The notes beneath the pieces were generated by a model. The model had not been told where the DNA came from and did no database searches. It was given only the letters and a program-made list of their open reading frames with translations. Both the position numbers and the translations under genes were made by a program. Shown in pieces: positions 16,447-24,635 of a stretch of 64,000 nt of DNA. Numbering within the stretch: position 1 is the first letter of the stretch; the number at the start of each line of letters is the position of its first letter. The DNA is from an uncultured Parabacteroides sp. (GTDB lineage: Bacteria > Bacteroidota > Bacteroidia > Bacteroidales > Tannerellaceae): positions 22,298 through 86,297 of the forward strand of contig UQLN01000015.1 of NCBI GenBank assembly GCA_900541965.1, written 5' to 3'.

Positions 16447-17985
16447 ATGAGACGCATTTCCTTTGTATTGTCCCTGCTCGGTTGTTCCCTCTTTCTGCCT
16501 GCTTACGGGCAGGAAAAGGCTCCCCTGCCGGTAAGGGACAAAGTAAAAACGATACTTTCCCCCTCCACCCTGTTTCAGGGTAAGGTATGGGACAATCCGG
16601 CACTGTATAACTACTACAGCAGCCAGTCCGTCACAGACCTGAACCTGGGCGGACGGTATACGGACAGAGGGAATGCTTCGCTGGTGCAAAACGGGAATAA
16701 GGATTTGCTGTGGAATGCCCGTGTCAACTCCTTCATCCGCCTGAACGAAAAAGAATCGGTGTTCGGTTCCGCCTCCTACGAAAACAAGCATACCAAGGAC
16801 ATCCGTTGGAATGAAAATGACGATTTCGATTTGCTTTATCCGTATGTCACCGGAGATTCTATCGGCGGTTTCATGCAGAAAGAGACGTATAGGTTTGAAG
16901 GAGGATACGCACGCGAAACAGGCGAATGGAGCCTGGGGGGTAAAATAGGTTACCGTGTCGTTTCAAGTTACCGCGACCAAGACCCGCGTCCGCGCAATAT
17001 CGTCTCCGACCTGAATATCTCTGCCGGGGCGGCACGGCACATCGGCTCTTACCGGCTTGGCATACGTGTGGATTTCCAGACATACAAACAGAGCAGTAAA
17101 ATCAGTTTCCTTGCCGACAAAGGTTCGACCCCGGTCTACCAGATGTTAGGTTTCGGGATGCACTACGTCCGCTTTGCCGGTTCCCAAACTTCTTCCCAAT
17201 ACAAGATTACCCGTTGGGGAGGCAGTATCGACCTGCTGCCGGAAGATGGCAGGAACGGCTGGTCGGCAACGTTGTCGGCAAACAGCCTCCGGTTGGTGAA
17301 AGAGCTGACAAGCCTCTATTACCTGCCGCTTGTGAAGGCCCAGGAATATAACCTCTCTGCCGAAACAGCTTACCAAACAGCGTATGACGAGGGCAAGAAA
17401 GCAGGCATACGGCTGACCGCAGATTACACCAGCCGCAAGGGGACGGAAAACCTCTTCGGGGATGCAACAGGCAACAGCTATCCGGTAATCGGAAAAACGC
17501 CAGGCTTCAAACTGCAACAGGCAAAAGTCCTCCTTTCCGCTTTCATGGAACGCCCTGCCGACGCTTCACATGCCTGGGGATGGAGCCTGCAACCGGAAAC
17601 GGGCTTTTATAACATCGATGCCAACTATGAAACGGCTAAACGTTCTTTCCGGACAACCACCTGGCAGGCGAACCTGCAAGGACAGTTGCAAAGGGCTTTC
17701 AAGCGGACTTTCTGGACGGCATCCGTAACAGGCGGCTATGCTGCAAACCTGAGTAACCGCGCGGAACTGACGGGTATGGATACGAAAGCATCCTCCTCAC
17801 AGGCAGTAATGCACAACATCGCTTACCTGAGCGACAACTACTGGAATGCCGGCGCATCCCTGCGCGCCGACTACCAGCTGAACCAAGCGTACGATTTGTA
17901 CCTGCAAGCCGGATGGCAAACGCAGCAATACAAAGCGTGCGGTAATACACAGCAGGGAACTGTATCAATAGGATTTATTTTTTAA
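16447..17985 (+). CDS. Outer-membrane beta-barrel protein (DUF6850-like)
   Basis: 512 residues with a signal peptide (MRRISFVLSLLGCSLFLPAYGQ). The rest alternates hydrophobic and polar residues with many aromatic girdle residues and ends in GTVSIGFIF, the C-terminal Phe typical of barrels inserted by the BAM complex. No plug or TonB box is present. It probably forms a passive or structural barrel working with the receptor and lipoprotein upstream. The family name is recalled from similar operons and is not certain. Confidence 0.7.
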   Translation: MRRISFVLSLLGCSLFLPAYGQEKAPLPVRDKVKTILSPSTLFQGKVWDNPALYNYYSSQSVTDLNLGGRYTDRGNASLVQNGNKDLLWNARVNSFIRLNEKESVFGSASYENKHTKDIRWNENDDFDLLYPYVTGDSIGGFMQKETYRFEGGYARETGEWSLGGKIGYRVVSSYRDQDPRPRNIVSDLNISAGAARHIGSYRLGIRVDFQTYKQSSKISFLADKGSTPVYQMLGFGMHYVRFAGSQTSSQYKITRWGGSIDLLPEDGRNGWSATLSANSLRLVKELTSLYYLPLVKAQEYNLSAETAYQTAYDEGKKAGIRLTADYTSRKGTENLFGDATGNSYPVIGKTPGFKLQQAKVLLSAFMERPADASHAWGWSLQPETGFYNIDANYETAKRSFRTTTWQANLQGQLQRAFKRTFWTASVTGGYAANLSNRAELTGMDTKASSSQAVMHNIAYLSDNYWNAGASLRADYQLNQAYDLYLQAGWQTQQYKACGNTQQGTVSIGFIF

Positions 17986-18013
17986 TTATAAACTTTATAA
18001 AAAGAGAGAAACG

Positions 18014-18607
18014 ATGAAAACAAAGCAGATACTTATCGCCGCATTGGTCCTATTTGCATGTACAGCAACTTCATGCAACGGAAACAAAAGCAGTAACGGA
18101 CAAAGCAATGCTCAGACTTCGGAAAAACAGGAAGTTTCTACGGCTTTAACTATCGACGAACTTCTTACGGATGCGGACAATCTTGCCAATAAAAGCGTAA
18201 CTATCGAGGGAGTATGTACCCATATCTGTAAACATGGCGCTACAAAAATATTCCTGATGGGCAGCGACGATACCAAAACAATCCGTGTAGAAGCGGGTCC
18301 GCTCGGTTCATTCGACACCCAGTGTGTAAATTCGATGGTAAAAGTAAACGGTACCCTGAAAGAACAGCGTATCGACGAAGCCTACCTGCAAAACTGGGAA
18401 GCGCAACTGAAAGCGAAAGCGGCCAAGACCCACGGCAACGGTGAAGCCGGATGCGACTCTGAAAAGAAAGCACGTGGTGAAACCGCCAACACGCCGGAAG
18501 CACGTATCGCCGATTTCCGCGCAAAGATAGAAAAACGCAAAGCGGATACCGGAAAAGATTACCTCTCATTCTATTTTGTAGAAGCAGCATCCTATGAAAT
18601 TCAGTAA
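18014..18607 (+). CDS. Lipoprotein with OB-fold-like domain
   Basis: 197 residues. The signal MKTKQILIAALVLFACTATSC ends in a lipobox Cys. After a low-complexity linker (KSSNGQSNAQ), the segment NKSVTIEGVCTHICKHGATKI and the following strands look like an OB-fold with a CxxxC-H cluster that could bind a metal. The C-terminal third is charged and helical and contains a further Cys (EAGCDSE). It overlaps the next gene by 14 bases, so the two are translationally coupled. A role in periplasmic metal delivery or sensing is an inference. Confidence 0.6.
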   Translation: MKTKQILIAALVLFACTATSCNGNKSSNGQSNAQTSEKQEVSTALTIDELLTDADNLANKSVTIEGVCTHICKHGATKIFLMGSDDTKTIRVEAGPLGSFDTQCVNSMVKVNGTLKEQRIDEAYLQNWEAQLKAKAAKTHGNGEAGCDSEKKARGETANTPEARIADFRAKIEKRKADTGKDYLSFYFVEAASYEIQ

Positions 18608-19166
18608 TAAGGGAGCAAAATTCAGAAAGGTGTGCCGGTTGATACACCGGGACCTTTCTTTCTTCTTTGCCGGGATGATAGTCATTTACGCTTTGTCGGG
18701 GTTGTTTATGAACCATCGCAACGATATCAACCCGAATTTCTCCATTCACAGGAAAGAATACAAAATAAACGAGGCGCTGCCGGGCAAAGAAAAGATGGAC
18801 AAGCAGACCGTACTCCGCCTGCTCAAACCGCTGGGCGAAGTCAAGAACTTCACCCAATTCTATTTTCCAGCTTCCACGCAGATGAAAGTATTCCTGAAAG
18901 GAGGTTCGAGCCTGATTGTGGACACCGCCACCGGACAAGCCTTATACGAGTCCGTCAAACGCCGTCCGCTGATATCCCCGATGGTGAAGCTGCACTTCAA
19001 CCCCGGCGGCTGGTGGACCTGGTTTGCCGATATCTTTGCTGTCGCCCTCATCCTGATTACCCTGACCGGGATATGGATGGTGAAAGGCTCGAAAGGGCTT
19101 TGGGGACGCGGCGGTATCGAACTTGCCATCGGCATACTTATTCCAATCCTTTTTTTAATCCTTTAA
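18594..19166 (+). CDS. PepSY-associated inner-membrane protein
   Basis: 190 residues. A first transmembrane helix (about 20-40, FFFAGMIVIYALSGLFMNH) follows LIHRDLSF, the usual PepSY-TM opening; a periplasmic PepSY-like domain occupies about 60-130; two hydrophobic helices close the protein (FADIFAVALILITLTGIWM and the C-terminus). Family members serve in siderophore reduction or iron release at the inner membrane in several bacteria. It overlaps the preceding lipoprotein gene by 14 bases and is 14 bases from the ABC ATPase gene. This is the strongest hint that the operon handles iron or another redox metal. Confidence 0.75.
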   Translation: MKFSNKGAKFRKVCRLIHRDLSFFFAGMIVIYALSGLFMNHRNDINPNFSIHRKEYKINEALPGKEKMDKQTVLRLLKPLGEVKNFTQFYFPASTQMKVFLKGGSSLIVDTATGQALYESVKRRPLISPMVKLHFNPGGWWTWFADIFAVALILITLTGIWMVKGSKGLWGRGGIELAIGILIPILFLIL

Positions 19167-19180
19167 AACGGACTGTATAA

Positions 19181-20068
19181 ATGAGCGCAATCATAGAGTG
19201 TAAAAATCTGACACATTATTACGGCAAACGGAAAATATACGAGAACCTGAGCTTTGAAGTTCCCCGGGGACGTATCCTCGGTTTGCTGGGAAAAAACGGT
19301 ACGGGGAAAACAACGACCATTAATATATTAAGCGGTTACCTGCAACCCCGTTCGGGCGAATGCCGCATATTCGGCGAGAATATCCAGACGATGGAACCAT
19401 CGCTACGGCGCAATATCGGTTTGCTGCTGGAAGGGCATGTGCAATACCAGTTCATGAATATTACCCAAATCGAAAAGTTCTACGCCTCTTTCTATCCCGG
19501 ACAGTGGCAGAAAGAGGCTTATTATGATTTGATGAACAAGCTGAAAGTAGCTCCGGGACAAATGATCTCCCGCATGTCGAACGGACAGCGCTCGCAGGTG
19601 GCACTGGGGCTTATCCTGGCACAAAATCCGGAGCTGCTGGTATTGGACGACTTTTCTTTGGGGCTCGACCCGGGCTACCGACGCCTCTTCTCCGACTACC
19701 TGCGCGATTATGCCCGCTCGGAAAACAAAACGGTATTTCTGACCTCCCACATCATCCAGGATATGGAACGGCTGATTGACGACTGCATCATTATGGATTA
19801 CGGACGTATCCTGACCCAGCAGCCTATCCATGAACTGATGGAAAACCTCCGCCGTTATACCTGTACCGTACCGGAGGAGTATGAACCCCGGTTGCCGGAA
19901 ACGTTTTATCACCCGTCCGTGCTACGCAATACATTGGAGACTTACTCTTTCCTCCCTCCTGCCGAAGTGGAAAAGTGCTGGAAAGAACTACAGGTTCCGT
20001 TTACAGGGCTGAAAGGTGAACAGGTCGGACTCGAAGATGCCTTTATCGGGCTGACGGGCAAATACTAA
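19181..20068 (+). CDS. ABC transporter ATP-binding protein
   Basis: 295 residues. Walker A is GLLGKNGTGKTT, the signature motif is RMSNGQRSQVAL, Walker B is LLVLDDFSLGLD, and the H-loop is in FLTSHIIQD. The order and the extra C-terminal 80 residues match the ABC-2 or multidrug/NatA type. It would energise the permease encoded 25 bases downstream. Unlike typical metal importers there is no FecCD or BtuCD-type permease, so this pair may export or move a membrane component. Confidence 0.9.
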   Translation: MSAIIECKNLTHYYGKRKIYENLSFEVPRGRILGLLGKNGTGKTTTINILSGYLQPRSGECRIFGENIQTMEPSLRRNIGLLLEGHVQYQFMNITQIEKFYASFYPGQWQKEAYYDLMNKLKVAPGQMISRMSNGQRSQVALGLILAQNPELLVLDDFSLGLDPGYRRLFSDYLRDYARSENKTVFLTSHIIQDMERLIDDCIIMDYGRILTQQPIHELMENLRRYTCTVPEEYEPRLPETFYHPSVLRNTLETYSFLPPAEVEKCWKELQVPFTGLKGEQVGLEDAFIGLTGKY

Positions 20069-20093
20069 TTACTGCTTACTAATAAAACGAAAA

Positions 20094-20765
20094 ATGATTA
20101 AAGCTATCTTCTATAAAGAATGGATAAAGACTCGCTGGTATTTCCTGCTTGCTCTGGTGGTCACTACCGGAATGGCGGGCTATACGATGCTGCGACTGAA
20201 CCGTACCATCACCCTGAAAGGCGCCGGACATATCTGGGAGGTGATGGTGACGCGCGATGCTATCTTCATCGACTTGCTACAATACGTCCCCTTGCTTGCC
20301 GGTATCCTGCTGGCGGTGGTACAGTTCGTACCCGAAATGCAACGCAAATGCCTTAAACTCACGTTGCACCTTCCCTGCTCACAGCAGAAAATGATATTCT
20401 CTATGCTTGCATTCGGGCTTATCCTGTTGCTCGTATGCTTTGCGGCCAATTTCATCGTGATGGGGCTCTATCTCCCGCAGATATTTGCTTCGCAGCTTGT
20501 ACGGCACATCCTTCTATCGGCTGTTCCCTGGTATCTTGCCGGTATTGCCGGCTATATGTTGATAGCATGGACTTGCCTGGAACCGACCTGGAAGCGGCGG
20601 ATACTGAACCTGGTTGTCTCGGCGATTGTTTTCCGTGTTTACTTCCTGGCTCCGACACCGGAATCTTACAATGGCTTCCTGCCGTGGCTGACGCTTTATA
20701 CGTTGCTGACGGCTGTCTTGTCGTGGATTTCCGTCACCCGTTTCAAAGCCGGAAAACAAGATTAA
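20094..20765 (+). CDS. ABC-2-like permease
   Basis: 223 residues with about six hydrophobic segments (WYFLLALVVTTGMAGY, LLAGILLAVVQFV, FSMLAFGLILLLVCFAANFI, LLSAVPWYLAGIAGYML, then two near the C-terminus). The start KAIFYKEWIKTRW is the cytoplasmic amphipathic opening common in ABC-2 permeases. It follows the ATPase gene by 25 bases and precedes the DUF4857 gene by 26 bases. Together with the ATPase it should form an inner-membrane transporter; the substrate is unknown. Confidence 0.75.
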   Translation: MIKAIFYKEWIKTRWYFLLALVVTTGMAGYTMLRLNRTITLKGAGHIWEVMVTRDAIFIDLLQYVPLLAGILLAVVQFVPEMQRKCLKLTLHLPCSQQKMIFSMLAFGLILLLVCFAANFIVMGLYLPQIFASQLVRHILLSAVPWYLAGIAGYMLIAWTCLEPTWKRRILNLVVSAIVFRVYFLAPTPESYNGFLPWLTLYTLLTAVLSWISVTRFKAGKQD

Positions 20766-20791
20766 TAATTTGATTATAAAACGAAAAAGCT

Positions 20792-21820
20792 ATGATTCGA
20801 TTCAGTAAGATATTTCTTTATAGTACCCTGCTTATCCTGTTGGTATGGCAACTGCCCTGGTGCTATGCTTTCCTTACGGCAAAACCGGCAACTGCGCCTT
20901 TTATATTATACAGTCCCATCATCGACGACTTTATCGTTACCCAAAAGAAAGGGGATAAAAATGTGGTTCGCTTCGACCTGAAAGACCGTGAATATACACA
21001 GAAGGATGTGGATAGCCTGCTTCCTACTTTCTTTATGCGCCAACTGGTTGCCGACGAACGTTTCCCGGATACCTTGCTGGGCGTTCCTGTCAGCCCGAAG
21101 GAGGTACAGCATGCTTCGTTCACGTTCCGCAGCACGCCTTCTACGGTTAATGTCCCGCAAACGGGGATTTATTTTCTGTTGGAATCCATGTCTAAACGTG
21201 TGGATCTGGAAATGCCGGACGATGCTTTCCGGTTTACGAAAAACGGTATCGAGTTTATTAATATGAATACTAATACGGTAGATACGGAAAAAAGCACCTT
21301 GTTTACGGATATGCTGAACAAGAAAGGGTTTGCTTTTCCCGCCCTTCGTGCATCGGGTAATCCTACTACCCGCAAGGAGTATGATGAAGGCTATCTGGTA
21401 CTGGATGCCAACCGCCGTCTGTTCCATTTAAAACAGACACAGGGACGTCCGTATGTAAAAGCCATCGACCTGCCGGAAGGGGTTGTTGCGGACTGGGTAT
21501 TTATAACCGAGTTCAGGAACCGGAAGACACTGGGGTTCCTTTGCGATACGGAACACCGTTTTTATGTTATCGAACGCGATGGTACCATAGTGAAAGCGGC
21601 TATCCCCGGATTTGACCCGGCGAAAGACGGGATTACTATCTTCGGAAACCTTTTCGACTGGACGGTAAAAGTCAGCAAAGAGAAGGAGGATCATTTCTAT
21701 GCCTTGCGTGCTTCAGACTATTCCTTGATAAAGGAGTATTCCTTGCCTAATGAGAGCAAGGAAATACCGGGATTGTCTTTCACTTCCCCGAATGATAAAT
21801 TTGTCCGTCCGAGGTTCTGA
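20792..21820 (+). CDS. DUF4857-type membrane-anchored protein
   Basis: 342 residues. One N-terminal membrane anchor (IFLYSTLLILLVWQLPW) is followed by a periplasmic beta-rich domain. The middle has KDREYTQKDVDSLLPTFFMRQL and the C-terminal half repeats short beta segments (LGFLCDTEHRFYVIERDG and similar), suggesting a propeller-like or WD-like end. This family repeatedly follows the ABC pair in Bacteroidales operons of this type, so it probably serves the transporter. It is the last gene of the operon; a 23-bp tandem repeat follows 22 bases after its stop. Confidence 0.65.
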   Translation: MIRFSKIFLYSTLLILLVWQLPWCYAFLTAKPATAPFILYSPIIDDFIVTQKKGDKNVVRFDLKDREYTQKDVDSLLPTFFMRQLVADERFPDTLLGVPVSPKEVQHASFTFRSTPSTVNVPQTGIYFLLESMSKRVDLEMPDDAFRFTKNGIEFINMNTNTVDTEKSTLFTDMLNKKGFAFPALRASGNPTTRKEYDEGYLVLDANRRLFHLKQTQGRPYVKAIDLPEGVVADWVFITEFRNRKTLGFLCDTEHRFYVIERDGTIVKAAIPGFDPAKDGITIFGNLFDWTVKVSKEKEDHFYALRASDYSLIKEYSLPNESKEIPGLSFTSPNDKFVRPRF

Positions 21821-21842
21821 CAGGCGAGAAATTGACACGGCT

Positions 21843-21934
21843 TCAATCACTCGGTTGACACATCGTCAATCGCCCAGTTGAAGCTCCGTCAATCACTCGG
21901 TTGAAACCGTGTCAATCACCCGGTTGACACGGCT
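21843..21934. repeat. Four 23-bp tandem repeats with internal dyad symmetry
   Basis: Units start at 21843, 21866, 21889 and 21912, each 23 bases, with the pattern TCAATCrCyCrGTTGA. TCAA and TTGA form an inverted pair within each unit. The array lies between the operon's last stop and the next gene's start. There are no unique spacers, so it is not a CRISPR array. Confidence 0.8.
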
Positions 21935-21986
21935 CCCGTAAACAGCCTATCCATTTTTGTTATATATTTACGGTATAAATTAAAAA

Positions 21987-23054
21987 ATGGATTTTATGAA
22001 AAAGATAAAGACAGGCCTCGCCTCATTCGGAATGTCCGGACAGATATTCCATGCCCCTTTCATCAGTACCCATCCGGGATTCGAACTGGCAGCTATCACG
22101 GAACGCAGTAAAGAACTATCCAAAGAACGGTATCCGGCAGCACAGATTGTCCGCTGTGTGGAAGAACTGGTCAACATCAAAGACTTGGAACTCGTTGTGA
22201 TAAATACGCCGGACAGTACCCATTACGAATACGCCCGCCTCGCCCTGAATGCCGGCAAACATGTAATTGTGGAAAAGCCTTTTACCACCACCGTAGAGCA
22301 AGGAGAAGAACTAACGGCCCTTGCCCGGCAAAAAGGGCTTATGCTTAGTATCTACCAGAATCGCCGTTGGGACTCCGACTTTCTGACGGTAAAAGAGGTC
22401 ATCGACAAAGGCCTGACCGGACGGTTGGTCGAGTTTGAATCTACCTTCCCCCGTTTCCGCAACTTTATCAAACCCGGAACCTGGAAAGAAACAGGCAAAC
22501 AGGGAGGCGGCATTACCTATAATTTAGGAGCACATTTAATAGACCAGGCAGTACAACTGTTCGGTATGCCTGAAGCTCTGTTTGCAGACACCGGCATCCT
22601 GCGCGATGGCGGTATGGTAGACGATTATTTCATCATCCACCTTCTCCGTTGCCAGAAAGCCCCGGATATAAAAATTACCCTGAAAGCGAGCTATCTGATG
22701 TGTGAATTGGAACCCCGCTTCGTATTGCACGGCACAAGCGGCTCCTTTGTAAAATACGGGCTCGACCGTCAGGAGGCGGACCTTACTGCTGGTATTATGC
22801 CGGATACTCCGCACTGGGGCGAAGAAGACGAAGCTATCTGGGGCACGCTTCATACCAAAATAGACGGAGTAGATACCCGCTACAAGTACCCAAGCCTGAA
22901 AGGGAATTACGCCGGTTTTTATACTAACATCTACGAATACCTCCGCAACAACCGGCCATTGGATGTAAAACCGGAAGATATCCTGAATGTCATCCGTTTA
23001 ATAGAAGCCGCCCACCAGAGTAGCCGGGAGAAAAGGGTGATAGCCTTAGGATAG
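21987..23054 (+). CDS. Gfo/Idh/MocA family NAD(P)-dependent oxidoreductase
   Basis: 355 residues. The N-terminal Rossmann domain shows GLASFGMSGQIFHAPFI (dinucleotide-binding loop) and the family motif EKPF with the catalytic-site Lys. The C-terminal domain carries the substrate-site segment GGGITYNLGAHLIDQAVQLFG. The sequence belongs with the YdgJ/YvaA-like cytoplasmic sugar or inositol dehydrogenases. The ATG at 21987 or the one three codons later (21996) may be used. It stands alone, with no sugar-operon neighbour, so the substrate is unknown. Confidence 0.88.
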   Translation: MDFMKKIKTGLASFGMSGQIFHAPFISTHPGFELAAITERSKELSKERYPAAQIVRCVEELVNIKDLELVVINTPDSTHYEYARLALNAGKHVIVEKPFTTTVEQGEELTALARQKGLMLSIYQNRRWDSDFLTVKEVIDKGLTGRLVEFESTFPRFRNFIKPGTWKETGKQGGGITYNLGAHLIDQAVQLFGMPEALFADTGILRDGGMVDDYFIIHLLRCQKAPDIKITLKASYLMCELEPRFVLHGTSGSFVKYGLDRQEADLTAGIMPDTPHWGEEDEAIWGTLHTKIDGVDTRYKYPSLKGNYAGFYTNIYEYLRNNRPLDVKPEDILNVIRLIEAAHQSSREKRVIALG

Positions 23055-23170
23055 TTTTTGGCATGGCCGTGCCTCACGGTACAAATTCCGGCGGAAACCG
23101 GAACATATTCCGATTCTCCGATAAAGCGAAGAAATTTATCGATGAAACACAGGATAATGGATTTTTATTG

Positions 23171-23178
23171 TAATTTTG
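23171..23178 (+). promoter_or_regulatory. -7 promoter box for glyA
   Basis: TAATTTTG, a perfect -7 box, lies 54 bases before the ATG at 23233. No good -33 TTG is at the standard distance. Confidence 0.5.
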
Positions 23179-23232
23179 CATCAATCCTGTTATTTGAAAG
23201 GGAGTTCATTACTATAATTAATTCTATACGGA

Positions 23233-24513
23233 ATGAAAAGAGACAATATCATTTTCGACATCATTGAGAAGGAACATCAACGCCAGTTGAAAGGCATCGA
23301 ATTGATTGCTTCCGAAAACTTTGTAAGCGACCAGGTAATGCAAGCCATGGGTAGCTGTCTGACAAACAAATACGCAGAAGGTTATCCCGGCAAACGCTAT
23401 TATGGTGGTTGTGAAGTTGTTGACCAGAGCGAAACTATCGCTATCGAACGCTTGAAACAAATCTTCAACGCAGAATGGGCCAACGTACAGCCCCACTCCG
23501 GTGCACAAGCTAACGCAGCCGTATTTTTAGCCGTTTTAAATCCGGGTGATACTTTCCTCGGACTGAACCTGGCACATGGCGGACACCTTTCTCACGGTTC
23601 TCCTGTAAACAGTTCGGGTATCCTGTACAAAGCAACCGAATATAATGTAAAAGAAGATACCGGACGTGTAGACTACGACCAGATGGAAGAAGTGGCATTG
23701 CGCGAAAAACCGAAATTGATTGTCGGCGGCGGTTCTGCTTATTCACGTGAATGGGATTACAAACGTATGCGCGAAATCGCAGACAAGGTGGGTGCTTTGC
23801 TGATGATCGACATGGCTCACCCTGCCGGTTTGATTGCTGCCGGTTTGCTAAATAACCCGCTCGAATATGCGCATATCGTAACATCTACAACTCATAAAAC
23901 TTTGCGCGGCCCGCGTGGTGGTATTATCCTGTTGGGTAAAGATTTCGAAAATCCCTGGGGAAAGAAAACGCCAAAAGGCGAAATCAAAAAGATGTCCCAG
24001 TTATTGGATTCTGCCGTATTCCCGGGTATCCAGGGTGGTCCGCTGGAACACGTAATTGCTGCTAAAGCGGTTGCTTTCGGCGAAGCATTGGAACCGGAAT
24101 ATAAAACATACCAAGCTCAGGTTAAGGCGAATGCTGCTGCTATGGCACAAGCATTTATTGACAAGGGATACAAAATCATTTCCGATGGTACCGACAACCA
24201 CAGCATGCTGATAGACCTGCGCAAGAAATTCCCTGAACTGACAGGTAAAGTTGCAGAAAAAGCATTGGTTGCTGCCGATATCACAGTAAACAAAAATATG
24301 GTTCCTTTCGACAGCCGTTCCGCATTCCAGACTTCAGGAATCCGTGTCGGTACTCCGGCTATCACGACACGTGGTGCCAAAGAACCGTTGATGGCTGAAA
24401 TCGTTGAAATGATCGACACTGTTTTATCCGCTCCCGAATGCGACAAGACAATCTCTTCCGTTCGCGAAAAAGTAAATAGTATCATGAAAGAATATCCGAT
24501 CTTCGCTTGGTAA
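23233..24513 (+). CDS. glyA: Serine hydroxymethyltransferase
   Basis: 426 residues, the normal length. It interconverts serine and glycine with tetrahydrofolate, supplying one-carbon units. The PLP-binding lysine is Lys222 in TSTTHKTLRGPRGG. Other family blocks are NKYAEGYPGKRYYGG, PHSGAQAN, HGGHLSHG and GIRVGTPAITTRG. It appears to be a single-gene unit with its own -7 box and a hairpin with T-run downstream. Codon use is strongly biased, as expected for a highly expressed housekeeping gene. Confidence 0.98.
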   Translation: MKRDNIIFDIIEKEHQRQLKGIELIASENFVSDQVMQAMGSCLTNKYAEGYPGKRYYGGCEVVDQSETIAIERLKQIFNAEWANVQPHSGAQANAAVFLAVLNPGDTFLGLNLAHGGHLSHGSPVNSSGILYKATEYNVKEDTGRVDYDQMEEVALREKPKLIVGGGSAYSREWDYKRMREIADKVGALLMIDMAHPAGLIAAGLLNNPLEYAHIVTSTTHKTLRGPRGGIILLGKDFENPWGKKTPKGEIKKMSQLLDSAVFPGIQGGPLEHVIAAKAVAFGEALEPEYKTYQAQVKANAAAMAQAFIDKGYKIISDGTDNHSMLIDLRKKFPELTGKVAEKALVAADITVNKNMVPFDSRSAFQTSGIRVGTPAITTRGAKEPLMAEIVEMIDTVLSAPECDKTISSVREKVNSIMKEYPIFAW

Positions 24514-24528
24514 GATCAGACTTCATAC

Positions 24529-24604
24529 AAAATGGAAAATTGGGAGTTGGCGGCTTTGCATCAGGCAGGGTTCCGGTTTCTGGTTTTCCATTTTTCTTTA
24601 TTAT
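24529..24604 (+). terminator. Long-loop terminator after glyA
   Basis: AAAATGGAAAA (24529-24539) pairs with TTTTCCATTTT (24594-24604), an 11-bp stem closing a 54-base loop, with a T-rich tail. The long loop makes it less certain than a simple hairpin. Confidence 0.45.
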
Positions 24605-24635
24605 TAAACACCAATTATTAATCATCATTATCTAA

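Noticed and set aside
21843..21934. CRISPR array
   Set aside because: The 23-bp units are contiguous with no spacers, and there is no cas gene in the window.
23058..23267. 69-codon frame before glyA
   Set aside because: It overlaps the glyA -7 box and start region and has no protein-like pattern.
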